The notes under the pieces are model-generated. The model saw only the letters and a program-made list of their open reading frames with translations, had not been told where the DNA came from and searched no databases. This document shows, piece by piece, positions 17,260 to 26,097 of a stretch of DNA of 32,682 nucleotides. This stretch comes from Candidatus Thermoflexus japonica (GTDB lineage Bacteria; Chloroflexota; Anaerolineae; Thermoflexales; Thermoflexaceae). The stretch lies in the NCBI GenBank assembly GCA_002898735.1, contig BEHY01000029.1, forward strand, positions 1 to 32,682, read 5' to 3'. Position 1 is the stretch's first letter, and each line of letters begins with the position of its first letter. The position numbers and the translations under genes are program-made.

Positions 17260-17468
17260 GGGGCTCCTCCTTTCCTCTCCCGGATTTGCAGATTGTGTTT
17301 CGTCCGGGGATGGGTTCCGGATACAGGCCCCGGGATGCTGGAGGGGCGGCTGGTTCCTCCCCCGCGGCCCGAAGAGGCCCTGGGGAAGGAGCGCGTTCAG
17401 GGAATGGAGGCCGCTGGAGGGAACCCCCCAGCCTCGAAAAATCTCCACGCGGACAATCCGGGCGAAGC

Positions 17469-20135
17469 TTAATCCTCCCCCGCGGGCCTCAACGCCACCA
17501 GCCCTCCGATCAGGAGTGTAACAAATCCGGAGGCCAGGGGGAAGAGCCCCTGAGCCCCTGCAACAGGAAGGGCGGGCCCTCCCAGGGTCAGCAGCGTGTA
17601 GGCCATCCATCCAGCGATCCATCCCAGCAGGGCCGCCCGCCATGCCCGATCCAGGCTTCGGCGCCGCCCCAGGGCGAAGGTGATCGCGCTGAAGCCCAGG
17701 ACGAGCAGGTTGCTCCACCCGAAGACCTGCCACCCGGAGAGGGAAAGCCGCAGGGCGGCCAGCCCCGAGGCCCGTGGGGTGGGCGTGGGCGATGGCACGG
17801 GCGTCGGGAGGGGTGTGGGCTCCGGAGGACGGGTCGGTGTGGGCGGCACAATGGTGGCGATCCGACCCGGACGGTTCTTCTCGATCTGGATCTGAAGCCG
17901 GTAGGAAAGGCGCGCCGGCTCGCTGATCGCACGGATCTCCAGGGATCCCTCGCGATCCAGCAGGATATCCGCCTCCGCAAATCCATCCCGGGTTCGGGCG
18001 ATGAACGGCCCGATGCTTCCCTGGCCGGTGTAAACGCCGGTGAATAACACGGGGGTGCCATCGGGAACGAGAAATCCATCCCGGTCATAGATCGGTCCGG
18101 CCCAGACCCGCAGGGTTTGCCCCACCTGAACCGCGACCGGAGCGGGCGTGCCCGGGGACGTCCCTTCCCGGGGGCCGACTCCCAGGGGGATCACCTGGCC
18201 GGGATCCGGCCGCAGGCGATCCGCCAGATCATACCCGAGGGCCGGAATGGAGATGGGGGGGCGGCTTCGAGGGGTCAGCGCACCGAACAGCACGCGGGCC
18301 ATGATCTCCACCGCCGGAGGGATATGCGTCCAGATGGCCTCATAACGGCTCAGGCGGGCGATCTCCCGGGCGGTCAGAGGGTAGAGCGCTCCGAACCCCC
18401 AGAAGGCCACCTTCTTCCCGGCCAGGAGATCCGCTCGCTCCCCCAGGAGGAGATGAGGGAGGCTGGAGGCCGGATAGGCTGGATGCTCATCCAGGGCGGC
18501 GATCACGATCCAGGCAGCCCGCTCGAAGTCCGGTCGCAGGTCCGGCGCCTCCGGAGCCCGGGAGAAGAAGGCCATCACCTCTTCAAAGGAGCGCACCGAA
18601 ATCTGCGCGGAATCCAGCGTGCCGCCGCTGGCGGTTTGCAGGGCCCGGGTCAGGGTCTCCGCAGGCAACAGCGGTTGCTCCGGGCACGCCGCACAGGCCC
18701 GACCTGTCCGTCCGTCCACCAGGATCAGGATCGGCTCTCCCGGCTGAGGGATGGGCGGGGGGGTCGATCCCGTGGGGTAGAGGCGGGCCACCGCGCTTTC
18801 CAGGGCATGGCGGACCGCCTGAAGATGCGCCGGGGTTCCTACGGCCTGGCGGAGCTGCTGAGCGTTAGGGAACACGGCTCCAGCGGCGAAGCCCGGGTAG
18901 AGCGCGTATTTCAGGCGCAGGATCCGCGCGACGGCGCCGTTCACCAGATTCTGGAAAGCCAGATCGGTGGAATACTTTTCGCTGAAGAACCGGATGATCT
19001 CCGTGGCACGGCGGGCCGCCTCTCCAGGATTCGCGTGAAGATCCCCCAGCCAGATCAGATCGTTGCCCGCCATAAAGGCATCCAGGGCGGCGCGACGGAA
19101 GTCGACTTCCCCCTGCTCATCGGTATACAGCGCGCGAAGAACGGGATGTCCCAGGGGAGGGGAGAGCAGGACGCCGCCGCTATCCCGCCAGGTTTTGACC
19201 TCCGGTAACGCGAACAAGGTCCCCAGAGCGTTTCCATCCACCGCTAAGGGGCGGGTCCACTCCTGGGCGCTCCCTCCGAAGCCCCGGATCCGCACGATGG
19301 AAACCTGGACCGCCCGGAGCAGTGGGCGGCCGGTCTCCGTGGAGGTTCGCATCAGCTCCAGGAAGGGGACCAGATCGAAAGCGGCCAGATCTTCTTTGGT
19401 GAGGACCGCCGTCCGTTCGGCCCGGCCGTAGGCGCGGCCCTCGCCCGGGAAGGATCCGGGCGCCACCAGCAATCGCCCTCCGCTGCCGGCCAGCAGGCCG
19501 TTCAGATAAGCCCGGGCGATGCGGCTCACCCATTGCGGATCCCCCCCGAAGGTTTGCGCCCCGACATCCCCGATCTCCGGTCGAGGCTCCAGCAGGACAT
19601 CCAGGGGAGGGCCCAGGAGCAGGTTCACCCCCACCGCCTGGAGCTCCTCGCCCAGCGCCTGCCCGACCGCCTGAACCCGCTCCGGATCCCAGGTGGCGCC
19701 CATGGCCAGGGGCGAGGGGAGCGGCATCGCCCCGCCGGTCCACGCGGAAAAGGGGGGGCCATCGCCCTGTTGCCGCAGCCCGATGAATAGAGGAATGAAG
19801 GGGGTGAGCGTGGCGGCCTGTTGTTGCAGGGAGAGCGTGACGGAGAGCAGCTCGGAAGGGGTGTCGCCCAGGTTGGTGAAATTCCCCTGATCCGGGCTCA
19901 GGACCACGCCGCCGATCCGCTGCTCCGTTAGCAGGGAACGGAGCGGATGGTCCGGGCGGGCGATGGGCCCGGGCAGCGTCACCAGGAACAGTTGCCCCAC
20001 CTTGGCCTCGGGGGGCATCTGGGCCAGCAGGCGGGCGATGAACTCATCCTCGCCCCCCTGAGCCGCAACCGGGGCGATGGGAAAAAGCCCCAGAGCCAGC
20101 GCGATCGCCAGCGCCCAGCGGATCCAGCGGCTCAC
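17469..20135 (-). CDS. Membrane-anchored GH3-like protein, probably inactive
   Basis: An 888-residue exported protein: signal peptide 1-25, an N-terminal TIM-barrel domain of the GH3/NagZ family (GVNLLLGPPLDV at 169-180, then QTFGGDPQWVSRIARAYLNGL), a middle GH3 C-terminal-like region, a beta-rich region, a Pro/Thr linker (762-791) and three C-terminal membrane helices. The NagZ signature KHFPGHGD is replaced by PGSFPGEGRA (226-235), and the nucleophile segment SDD by SPP (325-327); the substrate loop DxEGG reads RQQGDG (121-126). It is therefore unlikely to cleave N-acetylhexosaminides and may be a cell-wall glycan binder or scaffold. The start is a GTG with GGAGG eight bases upstream. Confidence 0.85.
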   Translation of the reverse strand: MSRWIRWALAIALALGLFPIAPVAAQGGEDEFIARLLAQMPPEAKVGQLFLVTLPGPIARPDHPLRSLLTEQRIGGVVLSPDQGNFTNLGDTPSELLSVTLSLQQQAATLTPFIPLFIGLRQQGDGPPFSAWTGGAMPLPSPLAMGATWDPERVQAVGQALGEELQAVGVNLLLGPPLDVLLEPRPEIGDVGAQTFGGDPQWVSRIARAYLNGLLAGSGGRLLVAPGSFPGEGRAYGRAERTAVLTKEDLAAFDLVPFLELMRTSTETGRPLLRAVQVSIVRIRGFGGSAQEWTRPLAVDGNALGTLFALPEVKTWRDSGGVLLSPPLGHPVLRALYTDEQGEVDFRRAALDAFMAGNDLIWLGDLHANPGEAARRATEIIRFFSEKYSTDLAFQNLVNGAVARILRLKYALYPGFAAGAVFPNAQQLRQAVGTPAHLQAVRHALESAVARLYPTGSTPPPIPQPGEPILILVDGRTGRACAACPEQPLLPAETLTRALQTASGGTLDSAQISVRSFEEVMAFFSRAPEAPDLRPDFERAAWIVIAALDEHPAYPASSLPHLLLGERADLLAGKKVAFWGFGALYPLTAREIARLSRYEAIWTHIPPAVEIMARVLFGALTPRSRPPISIPALGYDLADRLRPDPGQVIPLGVGPREGTSPGTPAPVAVQVGQTLRVWAGPIYDRDGFLVPDGTPVLFTGVYTGQGSIGPFIARTRDGFAEADILLDREGSLEIRAISEPARLSYRLQIQIEKNRPGRIATIVPPTPTRPPEPTPLPTPVPSPTPTPRASGLAALRLSLSGWQVFGWSNLLVLGFSAITFALGRRRSLDRAWRAALLGWIAGWMAYTLLTLGGPALPVAGAQGLFPLASGFVTLLIGGLVALRPAGED

Positions 20136-20216
20136 TGTTTGAACCTCCGATGTGGAACGAGCCTCTCTCGACGAAGTAGGGCCTCGTGGTTGGATGGCAA
20201 ACCCGGGGTTCGGGAG

Positions 20217-20245
20217 GATGGGACAGGCGGCGTCGCCGCCCCATC
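20217..20245 (-). terminator. Hairpin after the CoA-binding protein gene
   Basis: GATGGG (20217-20222) and CCCATC (20240-20245) enclose GGCGG/CCGCC, giving a long GC stem with a small bulge, 42 bases past the stop codon. It has no U-run. Confidence 0.45.
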
Positions 20246-20286
20246 TCCGCTTCCCCTTAAAAACCTTCTGGGGGATCCGGGGCGGT

Positions 20287-21024
20287 TCACCCCGAGCGTA
20301 TCAGCCGTTGATGCTCGATCTTCATACAGCGGTCCATCACCACCAGCAGGCCGGCCTCCCGGGCGCGCTGGGCGGCCTCAAAGTGGATCACCCCCAGCTG
20401 CATCCAGATCACCTTCGCGCCTTTCGCAATGGCCTGCTCCACGATCTCCGGGACATAGCGGGCGGGCCGGAAGATGTCCACCACATCCACCGGTTCGGGG
20501 ACCGAGAGGAGATCCGGGTAGGAGGGTTCTCCCAGGACCTCCTGAATGGTCGGGTTCACCGGGATGATGCGATAGCCCTGACTCTGGAGATAGGAGGCAA
20601 CCTGATGGCTGGGTCGGGTGGGGTCAGCCGAGAGGCCGACCACCGCAACGACGCGGGCCTCGGTCAGGATACGGCGCAGCGTGGCGTCGTCCTGAACCGT
20701 GATCGGCTCCGGGATGACCACCTCCACCTGCTGCTGATCGAGGAGGACGTCCTTTCCCAGAAGCCGGGCTTCCACCCGATAGCGCGCGCCGGGGTCCGGA
20801 CGCCGGAGATGGAGGACGTAGGTCGGCCGGAGTTCCATCACCCCCATCACGGCCATCGAGTGGATCTCCTCCCCCTGTTCATTATAGAGGGTGAGCTCCA
20901 GCTCAGGGGGATAAGGAAAGGGGGAGAGTTCCAGCTCCACCACCACCCGTCGCCCGTCCGGCATGGGGGTTGCCCGAAGGGCGTGGATCCGGGGGGATTC
21001 CGTCGGGCCGGGGTTCCGTTCCAT
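20287..21024 (-). CDS. CoA-binding (YccU-like) protein with extra N-terminal domain
   Basis: The C-terminal 135 residues are a CoA_binding domain (PF13380 type): VVAVVGLSADPTRPSHQVAS (125-144), YRIIPVNP (151-158), DVVDIFRP and WMQLGV follow the family order. Such proteins are usually about 140 residues; here 105 extra N-terminal residues form a beta-rich, possibly Ig-like domain (VVVELELSPF, LELTLYNEQGEEI, YVLHLRRPDPGARYRVEARL). The ATG at 21024 is chosen because GGAGG lies five bases upstream. Function is not known; a CoA- or nucleotide-sensing role is only an inference. Confidence 0.82.
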   Translation of the reverse strand: MERNPGPTESPRIHALRATPMPDGRRVVVELELSPFPYPPELELTLYNEQGEEIHSMAVMGVMELRPTYVLHLRRPDPGARYRVEARLLGKDVLLDQQQVEVVIPEPITVQDDATLRRILTEARVVAVVGLSADPTRPSHQVASYLQSQGYRIIPVNPTIQEVLGEPSYPDLLSVPEPVDVVDIFRPARYVPEIVEQAIAKGAKVIWMQLGVIHFEAAQRAREAGLLVVMDRCMKIEHQRLIRSG

Positions 21025-21084
21025 CGTGACCTCCAGAAGGCTTCCACGGGCAATCATCCAGCGGGAAAAGCCCATCCCGAAACG

Positions 21085-21112
21085 AAAAAGCCGGGCCTCC
21101 GGTGCGCCCGGC
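21085..21112 (-). terminator. Intrinsic terminator of tRNA-Arg
   Basis: On the minus strand, stem GCCGGGC/GCCCGGC (21090-21112) followed by TTTTT (21089-21085), 13 bases after the tRNA 3' end. This hairpin also separates the tRNA from the CoA-binding protein gene. Confidence 0.8.
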
Positions 21113-21124
21113 CGATCGGTTCAG

Positions 21125-21198
21125 CGCCCCCGGCGGGATTCGAACCCGCAACACAGGACTTAGGACGCCCTTGCTCTATCCTGTTGAGCTACGGGGGC
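21125..21198 (-). tRNA. tRNA-Arg, anticodon CCU
   Basis: On the minus strand, acceptor stem GCCCCCG/CGGGGGC, D arm GCTC/GAGC, anticodon stem AGGGC/GTCCT with loop GTCCTAA (anticodon CCT, reading AGG), T arm GCGGG-TTCGAAT-CCCGC and discriminator G. The molecule is 74 nt and CCA is not encoded. Confidence 0.95.
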
Positions 21199-21214
21199 AT
21201 CGCCCTCCCTGTTT

Positions 21215-21220
21215 ATTATA
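21215..21220 (-). promoter_or_regulatory. -10 box of tRNA-Arg
   Basis: TATAAT on the minus strand, 17 bases before the mature tRNA 5' end; the -35 is weak. Confidence 0.55.
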
Positions 21221-21306
21221 ACTCAACTCGTCGCCCGGATGGATCTGCGGGCGCGACCGGGTTTTCTGTATTCTCCGGGCATCCGCCGTTAGACCCGGAT
21301 TCAGCA

Positions 21307-21345
21307 GGCCGGATGGTCCCTTTCTCGCGACCGTTTCATCCGGCC
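21307..21345 (-). terminator. Hairpin after the DUF4870 gene
   Basis: GGCCGGAT (21307-21314) and ATCCGGCC (21338-21345) pair perfectly over 8 bp, with a further internal GGTC/GACC pairing, 63 bases past the stop. It has no U-run. Confidence 0.4.
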
Positions 21346-21407
21346 CCTGAACGTTCCCCCGGGTTCCGGACGAACGGGCGAGGCGATCCGGCAGGATGCG
21401 CTGCCCG

Positions 21408-21839
21408 CTAACCGAAGGAAGCCGCCACCCAGTCCCCGATCAGCCAGTAGCGGAAATCCTCCCCGCGGCTGCAGGCGATGGCCGCCACGATTCCATACAC
21501 CAGAGCCCCTAACGGGATCAGGGTGAACAGGCATGCGAAAGGATAGAGGCACACCCCGACCACCAGCGCGGTCAGCGCGAGGCCCAGCGCCCAGGTAATC
21601 CCCGCGACCGCGCCGGCAGCAACCCAGGCGAACAGCTGGAATACCAGAGACTGGAGCGCGTGGAAGGCCACATAGCGGGATCGCTCCCGGTAAAACAGAT
21701 AGATCAGGAACGCGGCGATGGGTCCGCCCAATCCGGTGACCAGATTCAGCAGAACGCTCAGGTGGGCCAGCATCGCCCACTGCCGCTCCTCGGCGGAGAG
21801 ACCGGCTTCGGAAGGGGGAAGAGAAGGGTGCTCGTTCAC
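21408..21839 (-). CDS. DUF4870 small membrane protein
   Basis: A 143-residue protein. A short acidic N-terminus with SAEERQWAMLAHLS is followed by about three hydrophobic helices, the RSRYVAFHALQSLVFQL segment between helices, and a charged RGEDFRYWLIGDW end. These are the hallmarks of DUF4870 (Tic20-like) proteins of unknown function. The start is taken as the GTG at 21839, since GGAGG lies five bases upstream; an in-frame GTG at 21851 overlaps that Shine-Dalgarno sequence. It stands alone between the tRNA and divergent recJ. Confidence 0.85.
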   Translation of the reverse strand: MNEHPSLPPSEAGLSAEERQWAMLAHLSVLLNLVTGLGGPIAAFLIYLFYRERSRYVAFHALQSLVFQLFAWVAAGAVAGITWALGLALTALVVGVCLYPFACLFTLIPLGALVYGIVAAIACSRGEDFRYWLIGDWVAASFG

Positions 21840-22026
21840 GGCGACCTCCACAGAGAGGATCGACCGGCGCTAAGTGGGAGGCCAGAGATTTCCTGCGCCG
21901 CATCCATGACCGTTTCCGCGCATCTCCAGCCCCCGGGATATAGGCCTCCTCGCCTCAGAAAGAAGGGCCTTGCAGACCATTATGCAACAGGACGAGAAGG
22001 ATTGCAGGCCGGAGTTCGCGCTCCCG

Positions 22027-22055
22027 TTGACGATGAGTCCTGTGTTTTTTACAAT
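22027..22055 (+). promoter_or_regulatory. Sigma-70-type promoter of recJ
   Basis: TTGACG (22027-22032), a 17-bp spacer and TACAAT (22050-22055), with the expected start 26 bases ahead of the recJ ATG. Confidence 0.8.
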
Positions 22056-22087
22056 GAGGATCGAGACCCCCACAGGATCCCTGTCCA

Positions 22088-23860
22088 ATGCGACATCCGG
22101 ATCAACAGAAGGTGGGACGAGGGCGTCGGGTCTGGCGGCTGGCCCCTCCGGCCCCGGAGATCGTTCGGGCGGCCCTGAGGCGATGGCCGGCCCTGCTTCA
22201 GGACCTCCTCTATCATCGAGGGATCACCTCCGCGGAGGCGGCCGATCAATTCCTGGCCCGTGACGGGTCCGCCGGGGACCCCTTCTGGCTGAAGGGGATG
22301 GAGCCGGCGCTGGAACGCCTGGGGCGAGCGATCGCGAGGGGAGAGCCGGTGGCGGTCTATGGCGACTATGACGTGGACGGCGTCACGGCGACCGTGATGC
22401 TCGTCCAGGCCCTCCAGGCGCTCGGTGCCCGGGTCCGCCCTTATATTCCCCATCGGGAAACCGAGGGCTACGGCCTGAACGGCGAGGCGCTGAGAAGCCT
22501 GGCGGAAGAGGGGATCCGGGTGGTGATCACGGTCGACTGCGGGGCGCGAGCCGTGACGGAGGCGGCCCTGGCCCGCTCCCTGGGCCTCGACCTGATCGTG
22601 ACGGACCACCACCTGCCCGGCGAGGTCCTCCCGGAGGTGATCCTCATCAATCCCCGGCAGCCGGATTGTCCTTATCCGTTCAAGGAGCTGGCCGGCGTGG
22701 GGGTGGCCTATAAGCTGGTGCAGGCGCTGAAGGTTCGCTATCCCCATGCCCCCTTTGAACCGGAGGATTTCCTGGACCTGGTGGCCCTGGGGACCGTCGC
22801 GGATATCGTGCCGTTGCTGGGGGAAAACCGGGCGCTGGTGGCGCGCGGGCTGGAGCGGTTGCGGGCGCCCGCGCGCGTCGGTTTGCAGGCTCTCTATCAG
22901 GTCGCCGGCCTGGAGGCCTCACAGGTGGACCCGTGGGCGATTTCCTTTATCCTGGCCCCGCGTCTGAATGCGGCGGGGCGCCTGGAGCATGCGCGGGCGG
23001 CTTACCGCCTCCTGATGACCCGGGATCCGGCCGAGGCGGTGGCCCTGGCCGAGGAGCTGGACCGCCAGAATCGGGAGCGTCAGGTCCTGACCCAGGCGAC
23101 GGAGGAGGCGGTCCGCGCGATGGCGATTCCGGAGGATCGGGTTCCCTGGCTGATCTTCGCAGCCTCCGAGGATTTCCGCCCCGGGGTGGTGGGGCTGGCG
23201 GCTGGGAGGCTGGCGGAGTCGTTCTACCGCCCGGCGGTGGTGATCAGTCTGATGGGTGAGGAGGGGCGTGGATCTGCCCGCAGCATCCCCGAGTTTCACA
23301 TCACCCGGGCGCTGGATGCCTGCGCCGATCTGCTGGTGCGCCACGGCGGACATGCGGCCGCGGCCGGGTTCGTGGTGCGCCGGGAGAACCTGGAAAGGCT
23401 CCGGGAGCGCCTGCAGGAGCTGGCGGCCCAGGCGCTCAGCGCGTGCGAGCTCCAGCCGACCCTCATGGTCGAGGCGGTGCTGCCCCTTCGGGAGGTCACC
23501 TGGCGCCTCCATGAGTGGCTCACGCGGCTGGAACCTTATGGCTACGGCAACCCGGCCCCCCGCTTCCTCAGCCGTGGGGTGGCGGTCCGCTCCGTCCGGA
23601 CCGTGGGGAACGATGGGCAGCATCTGCGAATGGTGCTGACCGTTCCCGAGGGGGGTCCGGTTTGGGATGCGATCGCATTCCGGCAGGGGGATCGGGCGGC
23701 GGAGGTGCGCCCGGGGATGCGGCTCGATGTGGTCTTCGAGGTGCGGGCGGAACACTGGAACGGCGAGCCCCGCCTGACGCTCCTGGTGGAGGATTTCGCT
23801 CCCTCCGCCGGGCCTTCGATGGTTCCGCTCCCATGGTCTGGCCTGGAGCATCGGGAATGA
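22088..23860 (+). CDS. recJ: Single-stranded-DNA-specific exonuclease RecJ
   Basis: A 5'-to-3' exonuclease on single-stranded DNA used in recombination and mismatch repair. The 590-residue protein has the metal-binding motifs GDYDVDG (92-98), TVDCG (148-152) and the DHH motif TDHHLP (172-177), then a DHHA1 domain with GGHAAAAGF and a C-terminal OB-like domain with GNPAPRFL. Length matches the bacterial family. The Shine-Dalgarno match is weak, but a good promoter lies 33 bases upstream. Its stop codon overlaps the ATG of the next gene (ATGA), pointing to translational coupling. Confidence 0.97.
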   Translation: MRHPDQQKVGRGRRVWRLAPPAPEIVRAALRRWPALLQDLLYHRGITSAEAADQFLARDGSAGDPFWLKGMEPALERLGRAIARGEPVAVYGDYDVDGVTATVMLVQALQALGARVRPYIPHRETEGYGLNGEALRSLAEEGIRVVITVDCGARAVTEAALARSLGLDLIVTDHHLPGEVLPEVILINPRQPDCPYPFKELAGVGVAYKLVQALKVRYPHAPFEPEDFLDLVALGTVADIVPLLGENRALVARGLERLRAPARVGLQALYQVAGLEASQVDPWAISFILAPRLNAAGRLEHARAAYRLLMTRDPAEAVALAEELDRQNRERQVLTQATEEAVRAMAIPEDRVPWLIFAASEDFRPGVVGLAAGRLAESFYRPAVVISLMGEEGRGSARSIPEFHITRALDACADLLVRHGGHAAAAGFVVRRENLERLRERLQELAAQALSACELQPTLMVEAVLPLREVTWRLHEWLTRLEPYGYGNPAPRFLSRGVAVRSVRTVGNDGQHLRMVLTVPEGGPVWDAIAFRQGDRAAEVRPGMRLDVVFEVRAEHWNGEPRLTLLVEDFAPSAGPSMVPLPWSGLEHRE

Positions 23861-24864
23861 AACGACACGGGTTTCTGCTGGTGGGGGTGGCGCTCAGCGC
23901 CGTCCTGCTGGCCTGGACGCTGCGGGGTCTGCATCTGGAGGAACTGGTCCAGGCCCTCTCCGGGCTGAAGATCCCGTGGCTTCTGATCGGGGCCGGGTTT
24001 TATTTCGTTGCCGTGATCCTGCGGACCTGGCGATGGGGGATCCTGCTCTACGGCCTGCAATCCACCGGCTTCGGGGATCGCTTCGTAGCGCTGACGATCG
24101 GATATATGGGGAACAATCTCTACCCGGCCCGCGCCGGGGAGCTGTTGCGGGCTTATGTGCTCCAGCGTCGGTGCGGCGTCCGGGCGAGCGCGGCCCTGGG
24201 GACGATCGTGGTCGAGCGCGTGCTGGACGGGCTGATGGTGGTGTTTCTGGCTATGGTGGCGTTGCTCTTCTTCCCGCTTCCGGCCTCGTTGCGGCCGGCG
24301 GTGATGGCGGGAGGGGCGGTGTTCGGCGGAGCGCTTCTGATCCTGCTGGGGATGGCCCGGAGCGCGGCGAAGCTTCACCATCTGCTGGAGCGGGCCCCAC
24401 GGCATCTGCTGGGCTTCCGCGTGGAACGGGCGATGGCGTTCCTTTCCCGGTTCCTGGATGGCCTGACGGTTCTGCGGCATCCCACCCACGCGTTGGCCGT
24501 CGGAGGGCTCACGGCCCTGATCTGGCTCGCGGAGGCAGGGACCTACAGTCTGGTCATGCAGGCGTTTCCTTTTCGAGCTTCGTTCTTTTCCCTTCTGGTG
24601 ATGACCGCCACGGTCAACCTGGCCACGGCTCTCCCATCGGCCCCGGGTTATGTGGGCACCTTCGAGGCACCGGGGGTGGCCGTGCTCCGGGCGTTCGGGA
24701 TCCCTGCCGGTGTTGCTTTCTCATACACGCTGCTCCTCCACCTGATTCTCTGGCTGCCCATCACGCTCCTCGGCCTTTTCCTGTTCCTTCGAGAGGGGCT
24801 CCGCGGGATTCTCCGCCCCGTGGATGCCTCCGCCCTCTCTTCCCGACCCGATGCCGCTCTCTGA
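23857..24864 (+). CDS. Flippase-like membrane protein (UPF0104/LPG synthase TM family)
   Basis: A 335-residue inner-membrane protein with seven or eight hydrophobic helices. The family signature NNLYPARAGELLRAYVLQR and the following VVERVLDG are those of the lysylphosphatidylglycerol synthase membrane domain family (AglD/MprF N-domain like). Members move or modify lipid-linked molecules; without the soluble aminoacyl-transfer domain of MprF, lysyl transfer is not supported. The ATG overlaps the recJ stop by four bases. The following permease gene begins 39 bases downstream. Confidence 0.85.
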   Translation: MKRHGFLLVGVALSAVLLAWTLRGLHLEELVQALSGLKIPWLLIGAGFYFVAVILRTWRWGILLYGLQSTGFGDRFVALTIGYMGNNLYPARAGELLRAYVLQRRCGVRASAALGTIVVERVLDGLMVVFLAMVALLFFPLPASLRPAVMAGGAVFGGALLILLGMARSAAKLHHLLERAPRHLLGFRVERAMAFLSRFLDGLTVLRHPTHALAVGGLTALIWLAEAGTYSLVMQAFPFRASFFSLLVMTATVNLATALPSAPGYVGTFEAPGVAVLRAFGIPAGVAFSYTLLLHLILWLPITLLGLFLFLREGLRGILRPVDASALSSRPDAAL

Positions 24865-24903
24865 GGTGAGGCCCAATCATCCGCCTGGAGTGGAAGCCCT
24901 GCG

Positions 24904-25980
24904 ATGTCCCGTTACGTTCTCCGTCGTATAGCCGCGATGATCCCGGTGCTCTTCGGGATCCTGCTGGTGGTGTTCGTGATGGTCCGTCTCATCCCGGGGG
25001 ACCCCTGTCTGGTCATGCTGGGGGAGCGGGCCACCAAAGCCCAGTGTGAAGCCTTCAAGGAGCGTTTCGGCCTCCATGATCCCCTTCCGGTTCAGTTTGT
25101 TCGTTACACCATCCAGATCCTTCAGGGGGATCTGGGGACCTCCATCAGCACCGGGAGGCCGGTGGCGGTGATCCTGGCGGAGCGGCTCCCCATGACCATC
25201 GAGCTCACCATCGGGGCGATCCTGTTCGCCACCACGGTGGGGATCACCCTGGGGATCCTCTCCGCCATCCATCAGAATTCCCCGGTGGATGTGATGACGA
25301 TGGTCCTGGCCAACATCGGGGTCTCCATGCCGGTGTTCTGGCTGGGCCTGATGCTGGCTTATGTGTTCGCCCTGGTCTTCAAGGATACTCCGCTCTTTCT
25401 CCCGCCCTCCGGGCGCCTCTCGCCCGGGATCACCCTCCCGCCGCTGGCCCGGGTATGGGGTCTGGAGGGTGTGGAAGGGTTTCCGCGGGTGGCGTTGATC
25501 TTCCTCTCGAACTCCGTGTTCTTCAACAGCCTGATCACCGGGAACATCGCCGCGTTCTGGGATGCCGTGCGCCACCTGATCCTCCCCTCGGTGGCGGTGG
25601 GGACGATCCCGCTGTCGATCATCGCCCGCATGACCCGCTCCAGCCTGCTGGAGGTCCTGGGGGAGGATTATATCCGGACGGCACGGGCGAAGGGGCTGCG
25701 GGAGCGGATTGTGCTGGCCCGTCACGCCATGCGGAACGCCATGATCCCCATCGTCACCGTGGTCGGCCTTCAGACGGGAAGCCTCCTCTCCGGAGCGGTG
25801 CTCACCGAGACGGTGTTTGCCCTGCCCGGGGTGGGAACCCAGCTGGTCTCGGCCATCCTGGCCCGGGACTATCCCGTCGTTCAGGGGTTCACGCTGGCGG
25901 TGGCGATCATGTTCGCCCTGGTGAACCTGATCGTGGACCTTTCCTATGCCTATCTGGATCCCCGGATCCGGCTGGAATAG
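24904..25980 (+). CDS. Dipeptide/oligopeptide ABC transporter permease, DppB type
   Basis: A 358-residue permease with the six-helix DppB/OppB topology. The N-terminal helix (YVLRRIAAMIPVLFGILLVV) leads into an extracytoplasmic loop GDPCLVMLGERAT...C; the EAA loop that docks the ATPase reads EDYIRTARAKGL; ALPGVGTQLVSAI and the YAYLDPRIRLE ending are typical. It forms a heterodimeric channel with the DppC-type protein downstream. No substrate-binding protein or ATPase is in the window, so the substrate (peptide, nickel or sugar) is open. GGAG precedes the ATG. Confidence 0.93.
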   Translation: MSRYVLRRIAAMIPVLFGILLVVFVMVRLIPGDPCLVMLGERATKAQCEAFKERFGLHDPLPVQFVRYTIQILQGDLGTSISTGRPVAVILAERLPMTIELTIGAILFATTVGITLGILSAIHQNSPVDVMTMVLANIGVSMPVFWLGLMLAYVFALVFKDTPLFLPPSGRLSPGITLPPLARVWGLEGVEGFPRVALIFLSNSVFFNSLITGNIAAFWDAVRHLILPSVAVGTIPLSIIARMTRSSLLEVLGEDYIRTARAKGLRERIVLARHAMRNAMIPIVTVVGLQTGSLLSGAVLTETVFALPGVGTQLVSAILARDYPVVQGFTLAVAIMFALVNLIVDLSYAYLDPRIRLE

Positions 25981-26097
25981 CGAGCTGCTCCCCGCGGCCC
26001 GGAGGTTGCGGGAAAGGGTCAGCCCGCCGATCCGATTCAGGCGCGCAGGCCCTGAGTATAAGAACCCGGATGCAATGCTCATGAAGGATGGGAAGCG

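Noticed and set aside
21970-21987. TTGCA-N8-TGCAA dyad upstream of the recJ promoter
   Set aside because: Short arms, 40 bp above the -35, with no second copy; chance occurrence is likely.
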